A DNA stretch of 64,000 nt from Chondrilla cf. caribensis (taxonomy: Eukaryota; Porifera; Demospongiae; Chondrillida; Chondrillidae), in NCBI GenBank assembly GCA_964020155.1, contig OZ026547.1, forward strand, positions 2,038,548-2,102,547, read 5' to 3'. Numbering within the stretch: the first letter of the stretch is position 1; each line of letters opens with the position of its first letter. The notes below the pieces were generated by a model. The model had not been told where the DNA came from and did no database searches. It saw only the letters and a program-made list of their open reading frames with translations. This document shows, one piece after another, positions 32,811-56,394 of this stretch. Made by a program: the position numbers and the translations under genes.

Positions 32811-32818
32811 CTTTTATA
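32811..32818 (-). promoter_or_regulatory. TATA box of F9
   Basis: TATAAAAG about 76 nt upstream of the ATG; part of the conserved leader is deleted here compared with other copies. Confidence 0.75.
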
Positions 32819-33089
32819 GCATTGGTTTGTGGGTGTGTACAGGTGGGAGGTGTGTTGTCATGACAGTATGTCAGTTGTCATGGTATTATCATCACACCAC
32901 ATCATCAGTCATGAATGCAGGCTTTTGCAACCAATTATATGTCAAATCAAGTAGTTATGTCTCGAGGAAAATATTAATTGACATGTGTCAGACTTCTTAA
33001 TGTGTTTATGTCTCCTCTAATGTTGTTATTGTATTTTGTATAGTTTCTGTTTGTGTGAGTGGAGTCTTGTGACATTCCAAATTCTGTAC

Positions 33090-34010
33090 CTACTGTCTCC
33101 TAACCAATATGTATGTATGTAAGGTGTTGTGTTGTGTTGTGTCATGATGGTAGATGCTGTTCAGTTGTGAATGCGCGCAGGCCCTATACCACCATCCTCC
33201 CTTCCAGGCTCGTACACAGTTACCACCAAAATACAAGTCATTGTCTTTGTCATGTGTGGAGAATGCCATTCCATTGAGGTTTTGGCCACTGCTAATACAG
33301 TCTCCGGCAGTTCCGCTGTAGCCTGCAACCTGTAGCTTGTACTTACTAGCAGCATTCCCGACCATAAAGAAGTTGTAGTAGGCGTATTTCTTATCTCCTC
33401 GGAAATCAGCCATGTCGATTCTCATTTCAGTTCTGGCGGTTCTTGTAGTGAGACAGTGGATCTTCTCCAGACCAAGCCACTGCTCACCACAGACAGAACC
33501 GAAACCTGAAACATATTCATCCCAACCTCTATTGAAATTCTCGGATCCATCCATTCTTCTTTGGAAGACAGTGTATTGGTTGCTGCAATAAACTTGGAAT
33601 GGTTTCTGGTTTGGACAGTGAGGGTCAATAGTGTAGACTCCATCTTGAGTACATCCTCTCTGAAAGACCTCCTTACAGTCACGAGGCATGGGGTTTCCAG
33701 GGTTACCTGTGTGGTAAGACAAAGAATCATAACTGGTTTTATCATATCATTGGAGAAGGGCAACACCTGTGTGTACATATGTAGGTAAGGTTAGGTAACC
33801 TTTATTATACTGGGGAACCAATAGCCAGTGGCTATATACTACAAAGGCACCCAGAAAGATAAATACATAAAAAATATGTACACTATATACAGGCTAGTAT
33901 GTAGTTGTGTGGAAGTATGTAGTTAGTGTGTTGAACTCACATTGTCAATATGCTGTTGTAGCTAGTAGAAGTATGGCAATAGTTGTTGATCCACGACTAA
34001 AGTTGATCAT
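33090..34010 (-). pseudogene. F10: type A FReD, doubly damaged
   Basis: Exon 2 (to 33714) is open and typical (QRGCTQDGVYTIDPHCPNQ, DRDND replaced by DKDND, NCVRAWKGGWWYRACAHSQL) up to IYHHDTT near 33130. There the sequence switches to flanking DNA of the kind seen at 7000 and 33061, so the last 30 residues, including SLKFAEMKL, are replaced by an unrelated tail ending at 33090. The signal exon (33941-34010) carries a GGA to TGA change that puts a stop just before the splice junction. Both faults argue against a working product, although the FReD part still looks selectively maintained or young. Confidence 0.88.
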
Positions 34011-34107
34011 GTTCTTGTTCCTGAGCTGTAACGTTCTCTGTAGTCAGTGTTCTCTTTCTCCTTGATCTCTCTTACTTGTTGTTTCTACATGTGTGTTGAG
34101 TGGAGTT

Positions 34108-34115
34108 CTTTTATA
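34108..34115 (-). promoter_or_regulatory. TATA box of F10
   Basis: TATAAAAG about 98 nt upstream of the mutated signal exon. Confidence 0.7.
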
Positions 34116-34254
34116 GCATTGGTTTGTGGGTGTGTACATGTGGGTGTGTGTTATGACAATTTCTTCGTTGCCATGGCAATATAACATTACCACACTAAGA
34201 AATTTTTGAGGCTTTCAGCACATTCTTAACACAATAAAAGGATATGTATGTTCC

Positions 34255-35120
34255 TCAATGATGTACTGTATATAATTTCTTTACTCTAATATTACAATTG
34301 TATTATACTATAATAGCCTTCTACTGAAGCCACTCATCAGTAATTGGAGGAGCCATGATGTGTTCTTGTTGGTCCCATAACTGTCATTAGATTGTGTTTG
34401 TCATCTGATCTCCTTGTTAGCAAGACTCAGCCGAACTCTGTACACAAGCCAAGAGTTGTAGGAGATAAGAAATACTTCTACTGAGGCCATTCATCGTTAA
34501 TTGGGGGAGCCATAATATGTTCTTGTCTGTTCCATTAATATTATTGTATTGTGTATGTCATCCAATCTCCTTGGTGGAGACTCAGTCTAACTTGTTTGTA
34601 CTGCATGTATGTTCATTGTACATGTATGAGTTACTGTACTGTAATGTATGTACTTTATGTACTGCATGTATGTTCATTGTACATGTATGAGTTACTGTAC
34701 TGTAATGTGTGTACTTTATGTACTGCATGTATGTTCATTGTACATGTATGAGTTACTGTACTGTAATGTATGTACTTTATGTACTGCATGTATGTTCATT
34801 GTACATGTATGAGTTACTCTACAGTAACTGTAATCTGTGTACTTTATGTACTGCATGTATCCCCTCTGAATCTGATGTACACCTTGTTACCATGGCCTCT
34901 GTACTGTATATACATGTACACCAGTCCTACACGTATCAATATGTACTGTATGCTGATATCATAGAGTGTACAACTACGGTCAAGAATATTGCCACATATC
35001 ATGAACTGGTAAGACCAGATCCAACACTGTTGAGAGTATCATTACCGATATGACATGTATAAAAGTGTACAGTGGGAATGTTTGGAGCAGAACATGTACC
35101 AATCATGACATTGAATGATT
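34255..35120. repeat. Dispersed repeat R1, copy h, with internal tandem expansion
   Basis: R1 sequence in which the block tactttatgtactgcatgta + ttcattgtacatgtatgagt is tandemly repeated about four times (34600-34860, unit about 63 bp). It ends in the segment also seen at the very start of the window (gtcaagaatattgccacata). Confidence 0.8.
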
Positions 35121-36000
35121 TGAAAGGTATTTCAACCATGTTGGTTATCATGAACTACAAATTAGAATGATTATTCTGCTCAAAATATTTCGCTTAGTAC
35201 AGATTTCGAAGTATATATTCCTGGTTAGTACACACTCCATGTTAGTATACACTCCTGGTTTGTACACCCTTTCGGTTAGTACATACACCTCACTCAGTCC
35301 CTAGCTCATGCACACCATGTCAACCAGTACTGATAGTATAGATACCTCCGATAAGAAGTGCAGATTACTAAGCACATTGGACTGTATCATATACTCTCAA
35401 CAGTGTTGTTTCTGTATGGCCTCAGCAGTTCATGTTATGTAGGTATGTACTAGTGTGTGGTTAGGGGTAGTTACATTTGTGTGATGTCTGTGCTGCTCTC
35501 ATCCATGTTTCATCAACCAGTACCAGGTTGAGCTATGTAACTGCATACAAGTGTGCATGCACATGTATTCAAGTGTGTGTATACAATTATATCTTCATGT
35601 CACTAGTGTACCAATACCAGGTTGAGCTACACTCAGTGGTGGAAATATACCAGTACCAGTGATAGTGGAATATTACCACCTGTGTTGTTATAGTGTATTT
35701 AACCGCACACAAGTGCGCATGTACATGCATTCATTTGTGTGTACACTTATATTTACATGTCAGTACTTATATTATCCTCTCAATCATGTTATCACTAGGT
35801 TGCGATGGACAGCTTCAGCCACCGTGGCAGACTAAGTCTTGAGAAAGAGAATACCTCAAATCAAACAGAAGACCACCATCACCTATCTACAGAGGTGGCT
35901 GATCTTTGAGGACATTATCTCAGAGGTAGATATACAGCTAGGTGTGTGTGTATGTATGCAAAGTTGTTGTTTCCACCTAAGTGTTAGGGATGGCCTCACT
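35120..36000. other. Low-information stretch with short repeats
   Basis: Contains a few 17-bp minisatellite units near 35215-35290 and the repeat shared with 30470-30720. A region at about 35800-35930 (gatggacagcttcagccacc) has no clear frame. It may include 3' exons of the gene ending at 36203, but I cannot support any. Confidence 0.4.
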
Positions 36001-36109
36001 GCCCCTAAGACCTAACTCTCCATCAATACCAGCTGTGATTGTGTGTGAACATTTAATTAGAAGAGTGTACAGAAGTGAGCCTTTACTACAATAATCACTC
36101 CTTCTTTAG

Positions 36110-36203
36110 AATCTACCTGGAAGGCATCTCTTCAGAAGAACAGGAGATAGTGAAGAAGGTTAGCAAGCAACTTCAAGGTTCCTCGAAAGGGACAAAGAAA
36201 TAG
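36110..36203 (+). CDS. Last exon of an unidentified gene upstream of USO1
   Basis: After a TTTAG acceptor, one frame reads IYLEGISSEEQEIVKKVSKQ, continues LQGSSKGTKK and stops at TAG. The Lys-rich C-terminus and clean reading frame suggest a real terminal exon. A mutated copy lies at 23882-23975, and in both places it precedes a USO1 exon 1 by about 300-330 nt. I do not recognise the protein, and upstream exons are not evident; an open stretch ending PAVIVCEHLIRR near 36030 is a weak candidate. Confidence 0.45.
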
Positions 36204-36533
36204 AGAATTCCGTTTTCTAATTGTCAACTTCTTTTGTCATTATCCCTTTAATCCCTTGCACCAGAAAAAAACGAGCCAGTGAGCGTGAAGAAAGCTATCA
36301 AGCAACAAGTTACCTAGTGGCGGTCAAGTTATAGAACTTTGTGTTATTATTGTACGTACATTCTTCGGTACAGTACGTTTAATTATGCTTACGTAAGTGT
36401 TGGTTTATTTGGTTCTAATTTCCAGTTTCGTGTCTAATTTTCCGTGTATTTCGGATTGGGAGTCGGTCTTCGAGTGGGTTCTTCGACCGCTAAGTTGAGC
36501 AGTAAGGTTCTTCGTTCTTCTACCACGAACACG

Positions 36534-49363
<12,830 letters not shown>

Positions 49364-49484
49364 GTAACTTCCGCATGCGACAAATGTTTATTTTCTGAAG
49401 GTGCTGTGAATAACATGTACATGTAGGTATGTATCCTGATGACCTTGGTGACCTTTAGGTAGCGAATTAATGAGTTAATGAGTA

Positions 49485-49687
49485 GTGTGTACTGTGTGTA
49501 GTGTATCTACCATGTGTATGTACTGGGTATAATGAGTGTATTAATTTTGTGTACTGTGTGTACCATTTTTACCATATTAACTATGTGTACTGTGCATACA
49601 TATACGTATACTGTATGTACCGTACTTACGTACATACCATATGTACGTAGTTGATTTTACTATTTTGACTTCTGTTTCTCTTCTCAG
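49485..49687 (+). other. Duplicated USO1 intron 9 segment (breakpoint)
   Basis: From about 49485 the sequence matches USO1 intron 9 (gtgtagtgtatctaccatgt), although it lies just after USO1 exon 26. This marks the junction where the second exon 10 + FReD block begins. Confidence 0.8.
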
Positions 49688-49731
49688 TCTGATACAATGT
49701 CTGGTACCATTTCTTGATCTTGACCTGACTG
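49688..49731 (+). pseudogene. USO1 exon 10 copy (F12 block)
   Basis: A 44-nt exon copy with acceptor and GTGAGT donor, reading LIQCLVPFLDLDLT; one Arg is changed to Cys. Confidence 0.9.
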
Positions 49732-49744
49732 GTGAGTGTGAGGG

Positions 49745-49960
49745 TGGGATCTGTACATACTGTACAGTGTGTACTGTGTTGTACATGAGATTTGTACATG
49801 CTGTACAGTGTATAATGTGTTGTACGTGAGATCTGTACATACAGTACAATATATACTGTGTTGTACATGAGATCTGTACATACAGTACAGTATATACTGT
49901 GTTGTACATGACATTTGTACATACTATACAGTGTATACTGTGTTGTACGGTACACTGTAC
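49745..49960. repeat. TGTACA minisatellite
   Basis: About five 39-bp units after the exon 10 copy. Confidence 0.9.
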
Positions 49961-50286
49961 ATATAAAAGGTACATAGGTACTATATAGTATTCATATACT
50001 ACATGTACTGTACATATGGACTGTTATGATTGATCATGTGCATCACTTGTGATCTGTAAGTAAAATTTAATATGCTTTATAATTATAATTCAATTGCATA
50101 AAATATTACTGATTACTTACGTATTTATGATTCATTTGTAAATTCAATTAATCACAAGAATAGGTAGAAAACAGCTAGTGAACATTTATGATGAATGATG
50201 TATGAAAACAGTATAATGAATAAGAATATTGCTGTAGTGGTGTACAATGAGTGTTTCCATGGTAACATAGTAGGACTGTGTTGTGT

Positions 50287-50957
50287 CTAGTATCTAGCTA
50301 GTTTCATTTCAGCAAACTTCAGTGAGCGACCACCACCAGTGAATGTCTGCCAAAGAACTGCCTCCCAGGTTCTTGGTGTTGTGTCATGATGGTAGATGCC
50401 GTTCAATTGTGAAGACATGCAGTTGTTGTACCACCATCCTCCCTTCCAGTCTCGTGCACAGTTACCACTACTCCACATATCATTGTCATTGTCATGTGTG
50501 GTGAATGCCATTCCATTGAGATTGAAACTTCCACTGCCAACCTGTATGCTGTCTCCGGCAGTTCCGCTGTATCCCGCAACCTGTAGCTTGTACTCACTAG
50601 CAGCATTCCCGACCATAAAGAAGTTGTAGTAGGCATAATTCTCATTTCCTCGGAAATCAGCCATGTCGATTCTCATTTGAGTTCTGGCAGTTCTTGTAGT
50701 GAGACAGTGGATCTTCTCCAAACCAAGCCAGTGCTCACCACAGATCCTTCCAAAGCCGGAAACATACTCTGCCCAACCTCTAGTGAAATTCTCGGGTCCA
50801 TCCATTCTTCTCTGGAAGACAGTGTATTGGTTGCTGCAATAAACTTGGAATGGTTTCTGGTTTGGACAGCAAGGGTCAATAGTGTAGACTCCATCTTGAG
50901 TACATCCTCTCTGATAGACCTCCTTACAGTCACGAGGTATGGGGTTTCCAGGATTAC
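50287..50957 (-). pseudogene. F12: type A FReD exon 2 without signal exon
   Basis: The FReD exon is fully open: CNPGNPIPRDCKEVYQRGC-type linker, IDPCCPNQKPFQVYC, QRRMDGPENF, GFGRICGEHWLGLEKIHC, FRGNENYAYYNFF, loop IQVGSGSFN, FTTHDNDNDMWSSGNC, ARDWKGGWWYNNCMSSQLNG, and a shortened end FAEMKLARY. The intron continues to 51410 and stops just short of where the leader exon should lie. An LTR retrotransposon occupies 51411-55116, and beyond its far side there is no leader exon. An open upstream extension (to 51042, starting Met) could supply a start but not a signal peptide. Probably non-functional as a secreted protein unless another leader is spliced in. Confidence 0.8.
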
Positions 50958-51149
50958 CTGTGTGTGTAATAGAATACCAATCCCTATCACTGTTATGTAC
51001 AGTACTTATTGCAGTCACTGTCACACTATAGGTAAAACCCACTTATACCTTCAGCTATTTGTTTCACCTAGTACCACAAGTATCCAGAATCCAAGATGTC
51101 AGTACACTTTCATTAGGAATTGATGTGTTTAGACTAATGAAGTCCCACT

Positions 51150-51188
51150 GTATACACACACACATGCACACATGCACTCACTCACCCA

Positions 51189-51234
<46 letters not shown>

Positions 51235-51260
51235 CACACACACACACGTGCACACTACAT
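51150..51260. repeat. CA-rich microsatellite in F12 intron
   Basis: (CA)n with ACTCACTC start. Confidence 0.95.
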
Positions 51261-51406
51261 CATGTATATTGTTACAGTATGTTTATATGTATATTACATA
51301 CAGTTACTGTCTCTGTCAGTCTCTTCTTTAGAGTTGCAAACACATGTGAAGTACTCTCACATGTAGTGAATTCCCACAAATATTGTACTATAAAACATGT
51401 ACAGTG

Positions 51407-51410
51407 CTCC
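51407..51410. repeat. Target-site duplication, left (CTCC)
   Basis: Matches ctcc at 55117-55120 directly outside the right LTR. Confidence 0.7.
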
Positions 51411-51680
51411 TGTAGGGTGTTCTAATCTCACGTGAGACACAGAAGCTACATCAAACAATATGACGAGCGAATGGAAAAAATTCAATAATTACCAATTCAA
51501 TACACTCTACATAAGCCTAAACTCTATTGCTGGGTTACACATGTGTGTCGTGTGTACATGCGTGTATGCGGTGTATGCTAACATGTGATATACAGCGCGA
51601 GATACAAAAATCACTACACATGTTATGTAAATTATATAACTCCTGCAGACAACATATAGCATGTGTGAATGTACACCACA
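51411..51680 (-). repeat. 3' LTR (270 bp)
   Basis: About 90 percent alike by eye to the other LTR. It lacks a roughly 26-bp internal duplication (atgacaaacaaatggacaa repeated) present in the right copy. Confidence 0.88.
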
Positions 51681-51700
51681 ATACTCCCTCCCCAGTGAAC
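51681..51700 (-). other. Polypurine tract of the LTR element
   Basis: On the minus strand GGGGAGGGAG immediately precedes the 3' LTR; such tracts prime plus-strand DNA synthesis. Confidence 0.7.
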
Positions 51701-51759
51701 CACCAGTAAACCATAAAGCATAAGCATAAGAGTATAGGAATAACCCTGAGATACAAAAC

Positions 51760-52935
51760 TCAGACAAACCAGACACTGGACACATAACGGTTCGGTAAAT
51801 GGACGTGGCGTCCTGATCGACTCTTGTATGCTGGCTTTTCCGTTGCTACATTAACATCCGGTGGAGCACTAGATGATGGTGTCAGCATAGGTGCAGGAAA
51901 TACACTCTCAGCGGTGTTGAGGTGGGCGGCCTTGAGTCGGTCCAGCGAGATGGTCTGTTGTTGTCCATGGACCAAAACTGTAAAAAATTTGGAGGCGCGC
52001 CTAATGACTTTGATTGAGCCATTGTAAGTGGGTTGGAGGACTTTATGCAATGCATTGCGGCAGACAAAAACGTGGGTGCACATGATCAATGTGGATCTGA
52101 CATGTGGCTTGGCGCGAGTGTGATGCGATGTAGGCGTGGGATGGACATGTTGCATGTGAGTGCGTAGGCGTGAAACATAAGAAACTGGGTCAGGAACATC
52201 CTTGTCAAGTGATGGCGCAAAAAACTCTCCTGGACGACGTAGTGTGGCACCATAAACCAACTCTGAGGTTGAGGCATGTAAATCCTCCTTCAAAGAGGAG
52301 CGAATTCCAGGAAGACTCGAGGTGGTGCCTCAATCCACTGAGTGCGTGGGGCAGTGCTGAGCGCAGCCTTCAACTGGAGGTGGAAACGTTAGACTAACCA
52401 GTTGGCTGCCTGATGGTAAGTGGTTGTTCAGAGGTGATGAGTTCCAAGAAATCTCATCAGCTGCTGCCAGAGGTCAGACTCAAACTGTGCCCCCCAATCT
52501 GTGGTAATCGTGGATGGTCTGCCGAAATGAGCAATCCAGTTGGAAACAAATGCCTGCGTGACTGTGAGAGTTGTGATGTTGGGGATAGGAATGGCCTCGG
52601 ACCATCGAGTAAAGCAGTCTATGTTGGTGTGGTGTACCTGTGCTCATGTCGCAGAGCAAGGTGGTGTCAGCTGTGGGCACTGGAACAGCATGTAGCTTGA
52701 GTGAAGAGGAGTTGAGCAGGTCAGGGTTGTCCTGCTGCACACGTGCCATGCTGTAGAAGTCCAGCTGTGATGTAGATTCGGGCACAGTGTTTAGAGCATC
52801 CACCTCAAGAGACAGTGCATCAGCTGCATCATTGGAGGCACCTTTGATGAACCGGATGTCCAAGTTAAACTGTGAAATAAAGTCTAGATGGTGAATCTGG
52901 CGCGGCGAATGGTGTCTAGATGGCGAGGCAAGCAC
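51760..52935 (-). pseudogene. Integrase and RNase H end remnants
   Basis: The block nearest 52935 carries the end of RNase H (FNLDIRFIKGASNDAADALS). The order then jumps to the later half of the integrase core, including a TDWGAQFES-like segment near 52500 with its catalytic Asp. Stop codons follow, and then a C-terminal domain open at 51760-52293 (ELVYGATLRRPGEFF, YNGSIKVIRRASKFF, ISLDRLKAAHL). The zinc-binding part and first half of the core are missing. Non-functional. Confidence 0.85.
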
Positions 52936-52974
52936 AAAAGTGAGTGGCTTGTGGTCAGTGATAACCGAAAACTG

Positions 52975-53409
52975 TCATCCCTCGATAAAGTGTTGAAAGT
53001 GTTTGATCACCAGGTAAATAGCTAGCAGTTCTTGATTGAACGTGCTATACCTGGTTTTGGCTGGTTTCAGTTTGCGAAAGAAGTAGGCTAGTGGTGACCA
53101 CACAGACTCATTGCGCTGCTGTAAGATGGATCCAACAACAGTGTCAGAGGCATCGGTGATGAGGCACATCGGTGCATCAGCTTGAGGGTAAACCAGAAGA
53201 GTGCTATCAGCGAGAGTGTTCTTCGCAGTTGTAAAGGCAGTCTCGGCTTCCAGCGTCCAAACTAGGTGGTGATCAGTCTTAGAAATCCTGTGAGGAGAAC
53301 ATGTAGAGGCTTGTGGATACGCATGCAAACCGGGAGATAATATTGCTCTGAACACTGTGCCCGACTGCAGGGCTGGGCTGACAGTGTTTAGTGGCGGTGG
53401 CGATACCAA
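52975..53409 (-). pseudogene. Reverse transcriptase C-terminal/RNase H remnant
   Basis: Contains AFTTAKNTLADSTLLVYPQA, the CLITDASDTVVGSILQQ RNase H entry and KTRYSTFNQELLAIY. The polymerase fingers and palm, including the YxDD catalytic motif, are absent: the frame jumps from the end of the protease region directly to this part. Confidence 0.88.
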
Positions 53410-53424
53410 GTACCTGCAGCTGTG

Positions 53425-53810
53425 TCAAAAATTATCCATCAGTCGGGTCTTCTGGATGTCTACAGTGAGGCCAAAGTGGCGGAGAAAATCGGCCCCAAGG
53501 ATAGCATGTTTGACGTCAGCCACAATAAAAACCCAACGGAAGGTGTGACGGAGTCCCAAATCCAGCGTGAGTGAACGGGTCCCATAGGTGGCAATAGTGG
53601 AGTGGTTGGCTGCCTGCAAGGAGTATCCAGTGGGTTAACATGAGTGGGGTGGGCCAGAGAGAGGGAGCACGCTCACCTCTGCTCCAGTATCCACCAAGAA
53701 ACTCTAACCGGAGGAATGGTCCTTAATAAAAAACAGGTGACTGTGGGACTGGCCAGCGGAGCCAGTCGCTGATGTCGCTGGTCTGTTTCCCTGGTAGGTG
53801 CATGGTTGAC
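53425..53810 (-). pseudogene. Aspartic protease and nucleocapsid-like remnant
   Basis: A DTGAE active-site motif is encoded near 53675-53691. Downstream lie the HAILGADFLRHFGLTVD segment and the MDNF end (53425-53619). Upstream at about 53780-53840 a WYHRKFGDCAKRCRQPC stretch resembles a modified zinc knuckle. A stop or frame change lies between the parts. Confidence 0.8.
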
Positions 53811-53884
53811 GACAGCGCTTGGCACAATCTCCAAACTTTCGGTGGTACCAACAAATCCCTGCTGGGCTGGAGGCACAGGATTGT

Positions 53885-54442
53885 CTACGGGAAGTTGCAC
53901 GTGATTATGAATGTGACGATCGGTCCTGTAGCTCTGTGGTGCGCTTCACAATGGTGTCTAAGGCAAAAATGAGCCGGGATAGCTGGTCTGATACCTGTTG
54001 CAGGTCCGTTGTGGACTGAGGTGTGGTGACCCGGGGCGATGGTGGGTGGATTAGCTACCTCGAGTATTCTGTCCGCCATCTCTGCCAACTGGGGTAGAGT
54101 CAGTGTGGTGGAGGCTGAACCCAACACCATCCTGACAGAGGGTGGCATCGGCTGGAGAAACAACTGACGTACAAATGCACCTTTGGGTGGAGAGTCGGCA
54201 CTCCCAAGCAGTTGTTGCATATGTCGTAGTAGCTGGGAGGGTTTGCGATCCCCAAGCTCTTCAGCTGTGAGCAACTGTTGCAGCTTGCATTGTTCAGAGG
54301 CTTCCATACGTTTGATCAGCACAGCCTTCAAGAGGTCGTAGGGAGCGTCCCCGGGAGGATTCAGGATAAGATCCTGCACTTCATTAGCCACCTCCGGAGT
54401 GAGTACTGCGATGACGTGATCGAATTTGGTACGCTGCTGCAC
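53885..54442 (-). pseudogene. gag-like ORF remnant
   Basis: An open 185-codon stretch with LTPEVANEVQDLI, CKLQQLLTAEELGDRKPSQL, FLQPMPPSVRMVL and LAEMADRILEV, typical of Ty3/gypsy capsid regions. The upstream part (54443-54640) lies in a different frame. Confidence 0.85.
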
Positions 54443-54799
54443 AATACCTTTCAGTGTGAACTATGCCTCAACCTGTAGAAACCAGACTGCAGGGTTGGCG
54501 GGCCAGAAAGGTGGTAGCTTCGGCTATACTGCTGAGACATAGGGCTGTGGGACAGGCTGGTCCGGCTGTTGATTCTCAGGTGGTGGTAACTGTTCTGCCA
54601 TCCCACAGTAGTAAGGGGGTGCTAAACAGTAGACTGGTAAACAGGACGAAACTGGAGGTGAAATGTAGAAGGCAATAGACATTAGACGATGAACAGTAAA
54701 AGAGGCAATAAGCAATAACAGGCGCAGCCAACAGGCGATAGAGGCAGTAAATGATAGGTGCATTGTAGAGCTGAACGGTAGCTGGTTGGTATCCTTGAA

Positions 54800-54814
54800 C
54801 GTCAGGGTCACCAA
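54800..54814 (-). other. Primer-binding site (tRNA-Trp-like)
   Basis: TGGTGACCCTGACGT, one base after the 5' LTR in element orientation. A tRNA-Trp primer is described for CsRn1-like Ty3/gypsy elements; membership is inferred from this and the 4-bp target duplication. Confidence 0.7.
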
Positions 54815-55116
54815 TGTAGAGTGTTCTAATCTCACACAAGATGCAGAAGCTACGTCAAACAATATGACAAACAAATGGACAACATTATGACAAACAAATG
54901 GACAAAATTCAAAAAATTAATTACCATTTCAATCCACTCTATATACATAAGCCTAAACTCTATCACTGGGTTACACATGTGTGTTGTGTGCTCATGCATG
55001 TATGCAGTGTATGCTAACATGTGACATACAGCGCGAGATACAAAAATTACTACACATGTTACATAAATTACATAACTCCTGTATACAACATATAGCATGT
55101 GTGAGTGTACACCACA
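54815..55116 (-). repeat. 5' LTR (302 bp)
   Basis: Paired with 51411-51680. Followed by CTCC at 55117-55120. Confidence 0.88.
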
Positions 55117-55120
55117 CTCC

Positions 55121-55640
55121 AACCCTATAAAGATTCCACTTTCGATTTTGTGGCAAAATGACTTCTGTGGCTACATGCATAGCCTAAAACATCGGACACT
55201 ACCCTTCTTTGGGTCTATGGATACTCAATTTACAATTTGTAGGCGTGGTCTAAGGTCACGTGACACCACCTACCAATTAATTAAGTATAATTGAAATATT
55301 TTTTTAGATATTATTTTTTATAGGGAATTATAGTTAAGATCCCATATTGTCAGAAAAACATTTTCTGTTCATCTTGCAGCCTATGCTTGGTAGGAATTTT
55401 TCGTATAGAGGGGGTAGTTAATCACTAGAATGTTGAATATTAGGTATCAAAAGGTTTTAGATATATGGTTTACATGGATTCATGTGTTCACACAAATGTA
55501 TATTATGTTATCTCAATGTGTTTATATGTAAGCATTATTTGTACTGTTTTTGTACTGTATACATTATTTTGTTCTATATTTATACTATTTCCATGTAATA
55601 CATTCAATGTTATATGTATATTGTTGTCTGTTGTTCTCTT
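55121..55640. other. AT-rich intergenic or intron-like stretch
   Basis: No gene seen. From about 55540 it becomes USO1 intron 6 sequence (ttgtactgtatacattattt) preceding the exon 7 copy. Confidence 0.6.
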
Positions 55641-55650
55641 GTGTCTCAGG

Positions 55651-55698
55651 CTCTGTTGCTACTGACCTACCTCACTAAGGACAACACACAGATCCAGG
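55651..55698 (+). pseudogene. USO1 exon 7 copy
   Basis: Same 48-nt exon (ALLLLTYLTKDNTQIQ) with intact acceptor and donor. It belongs to a block of exons 7-10 (55.6-56.9 kb) without the rest of the gene. Confidence 0.9.
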
Positions 55699-55779
55699 TA
55701 CCTACCTACATGTGTATACCCATGATGTCATTTGTTGGGGATTCCCCTACTTTTCAATCACGCCACTCTTCTCTTGCAG

Positions 55780-55852
55780 AAAATTGTTGCATTTGAGAAT
55801 GCTTTTGAGCGTCTGATGGACATCATCGAAGTGGAAGGATACAGTGATGGGG
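55780..55852 (+). pseudogene. USO1 exon 8 copy (open)
   Basis: KIVAFENAFERLMDIIEVEG and YSDGG remain intact. Confidence 0.9.
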
Positions 55853-55854
55853 GT

Positions 55855-56275
55855 TTGTGTCTGTCTGTCTGTCTGTGTGTCTGTTTGTCTGCTTCTTCGT
55901 CTATGTGTTTTCCTGATTGTCTGTCTACTTTGTTTACCTCCCTGTCTGTCTGTCTGGCATTCCGTCTACTTGTCTGTACGTATGTCTGCATCCCTCGTCT
56001 ATATGTATGTCTTTCTGTCTGCTTGTCTGTCTGTTCATCAGTCTGATTGTTTGTGTGGTTGTCTGTCTATCTGTCTGATTGTTTGTGTGGTTGTCTGTCT
56101 ATCTGTCTGATTGTCTATTTGTATATCTGTCTATCTGTCTGTTTGTCTACTTGTCTGTCTGGTTGTCTCTCTGTCTGTCTGTCTGTCTGTCTGCTTGTCT
56201 ACTTGTCTCTGTGGTTGTCTATCTGTCTGTCTGTCTTTCTGTCTGTCTACCTCTTTGTCTGTCACTCCTCGTTCC
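55855..56275. repeat. (CTGT)n-rich tract, intron 8 copy
   Basis: Imperfect CTGT repeats. Confidence 0.95.
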
Positions 56276-56290
56276 CTCCCTTGTTTCCAG

Positions 56291-56375
56291 GGATCATAGT
56301 CAAGGACTGTCTCATCATCATGCACACCATGTTGGTTGGGAACAACTCTAACCAAGCTCTCTTCAGGGAAGCCAG
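56291..56375 (+). pseudogene. USO1 exon 9 copy (open)
   Basis: IIVKDCLIIMHTMLVGNNSN followed by QALFREA, intact with GTCAGT donor. Confidence 0.9.
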
Positions 56376-56394
56376 GTCAGTACATAGGTACATG

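Larger units (their letters stand above)
51411..55116 (-). mobile_element. Degraded Ty3/gypsy LTR retrotransposon
   Basis: LTRs at 51411-51680 and 54815-55116 share almost all their sequence, begin TG and end CA in element orientation (minus strand), and are flanked by CTCC. Next to the right LTR a primer-binding site begins TGGTGACCCTGACGT (54800-54814), one base from the 3' end complement of tRNA-Trp. A purine-rich tract (GGGGAGGGAG) abuts the left LTR. Order on the minus strand: gag, zinc-knuckle-like, protease, RNase H, integrase remnants. At 3.7 kb it is shorter than complete elements. Most of the reverse transcriptase and half of the integrase are deleted and the rest is frame-broken, so it cannot move by itself. 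GC is higher than the host DNA. Confidence 0.92.
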
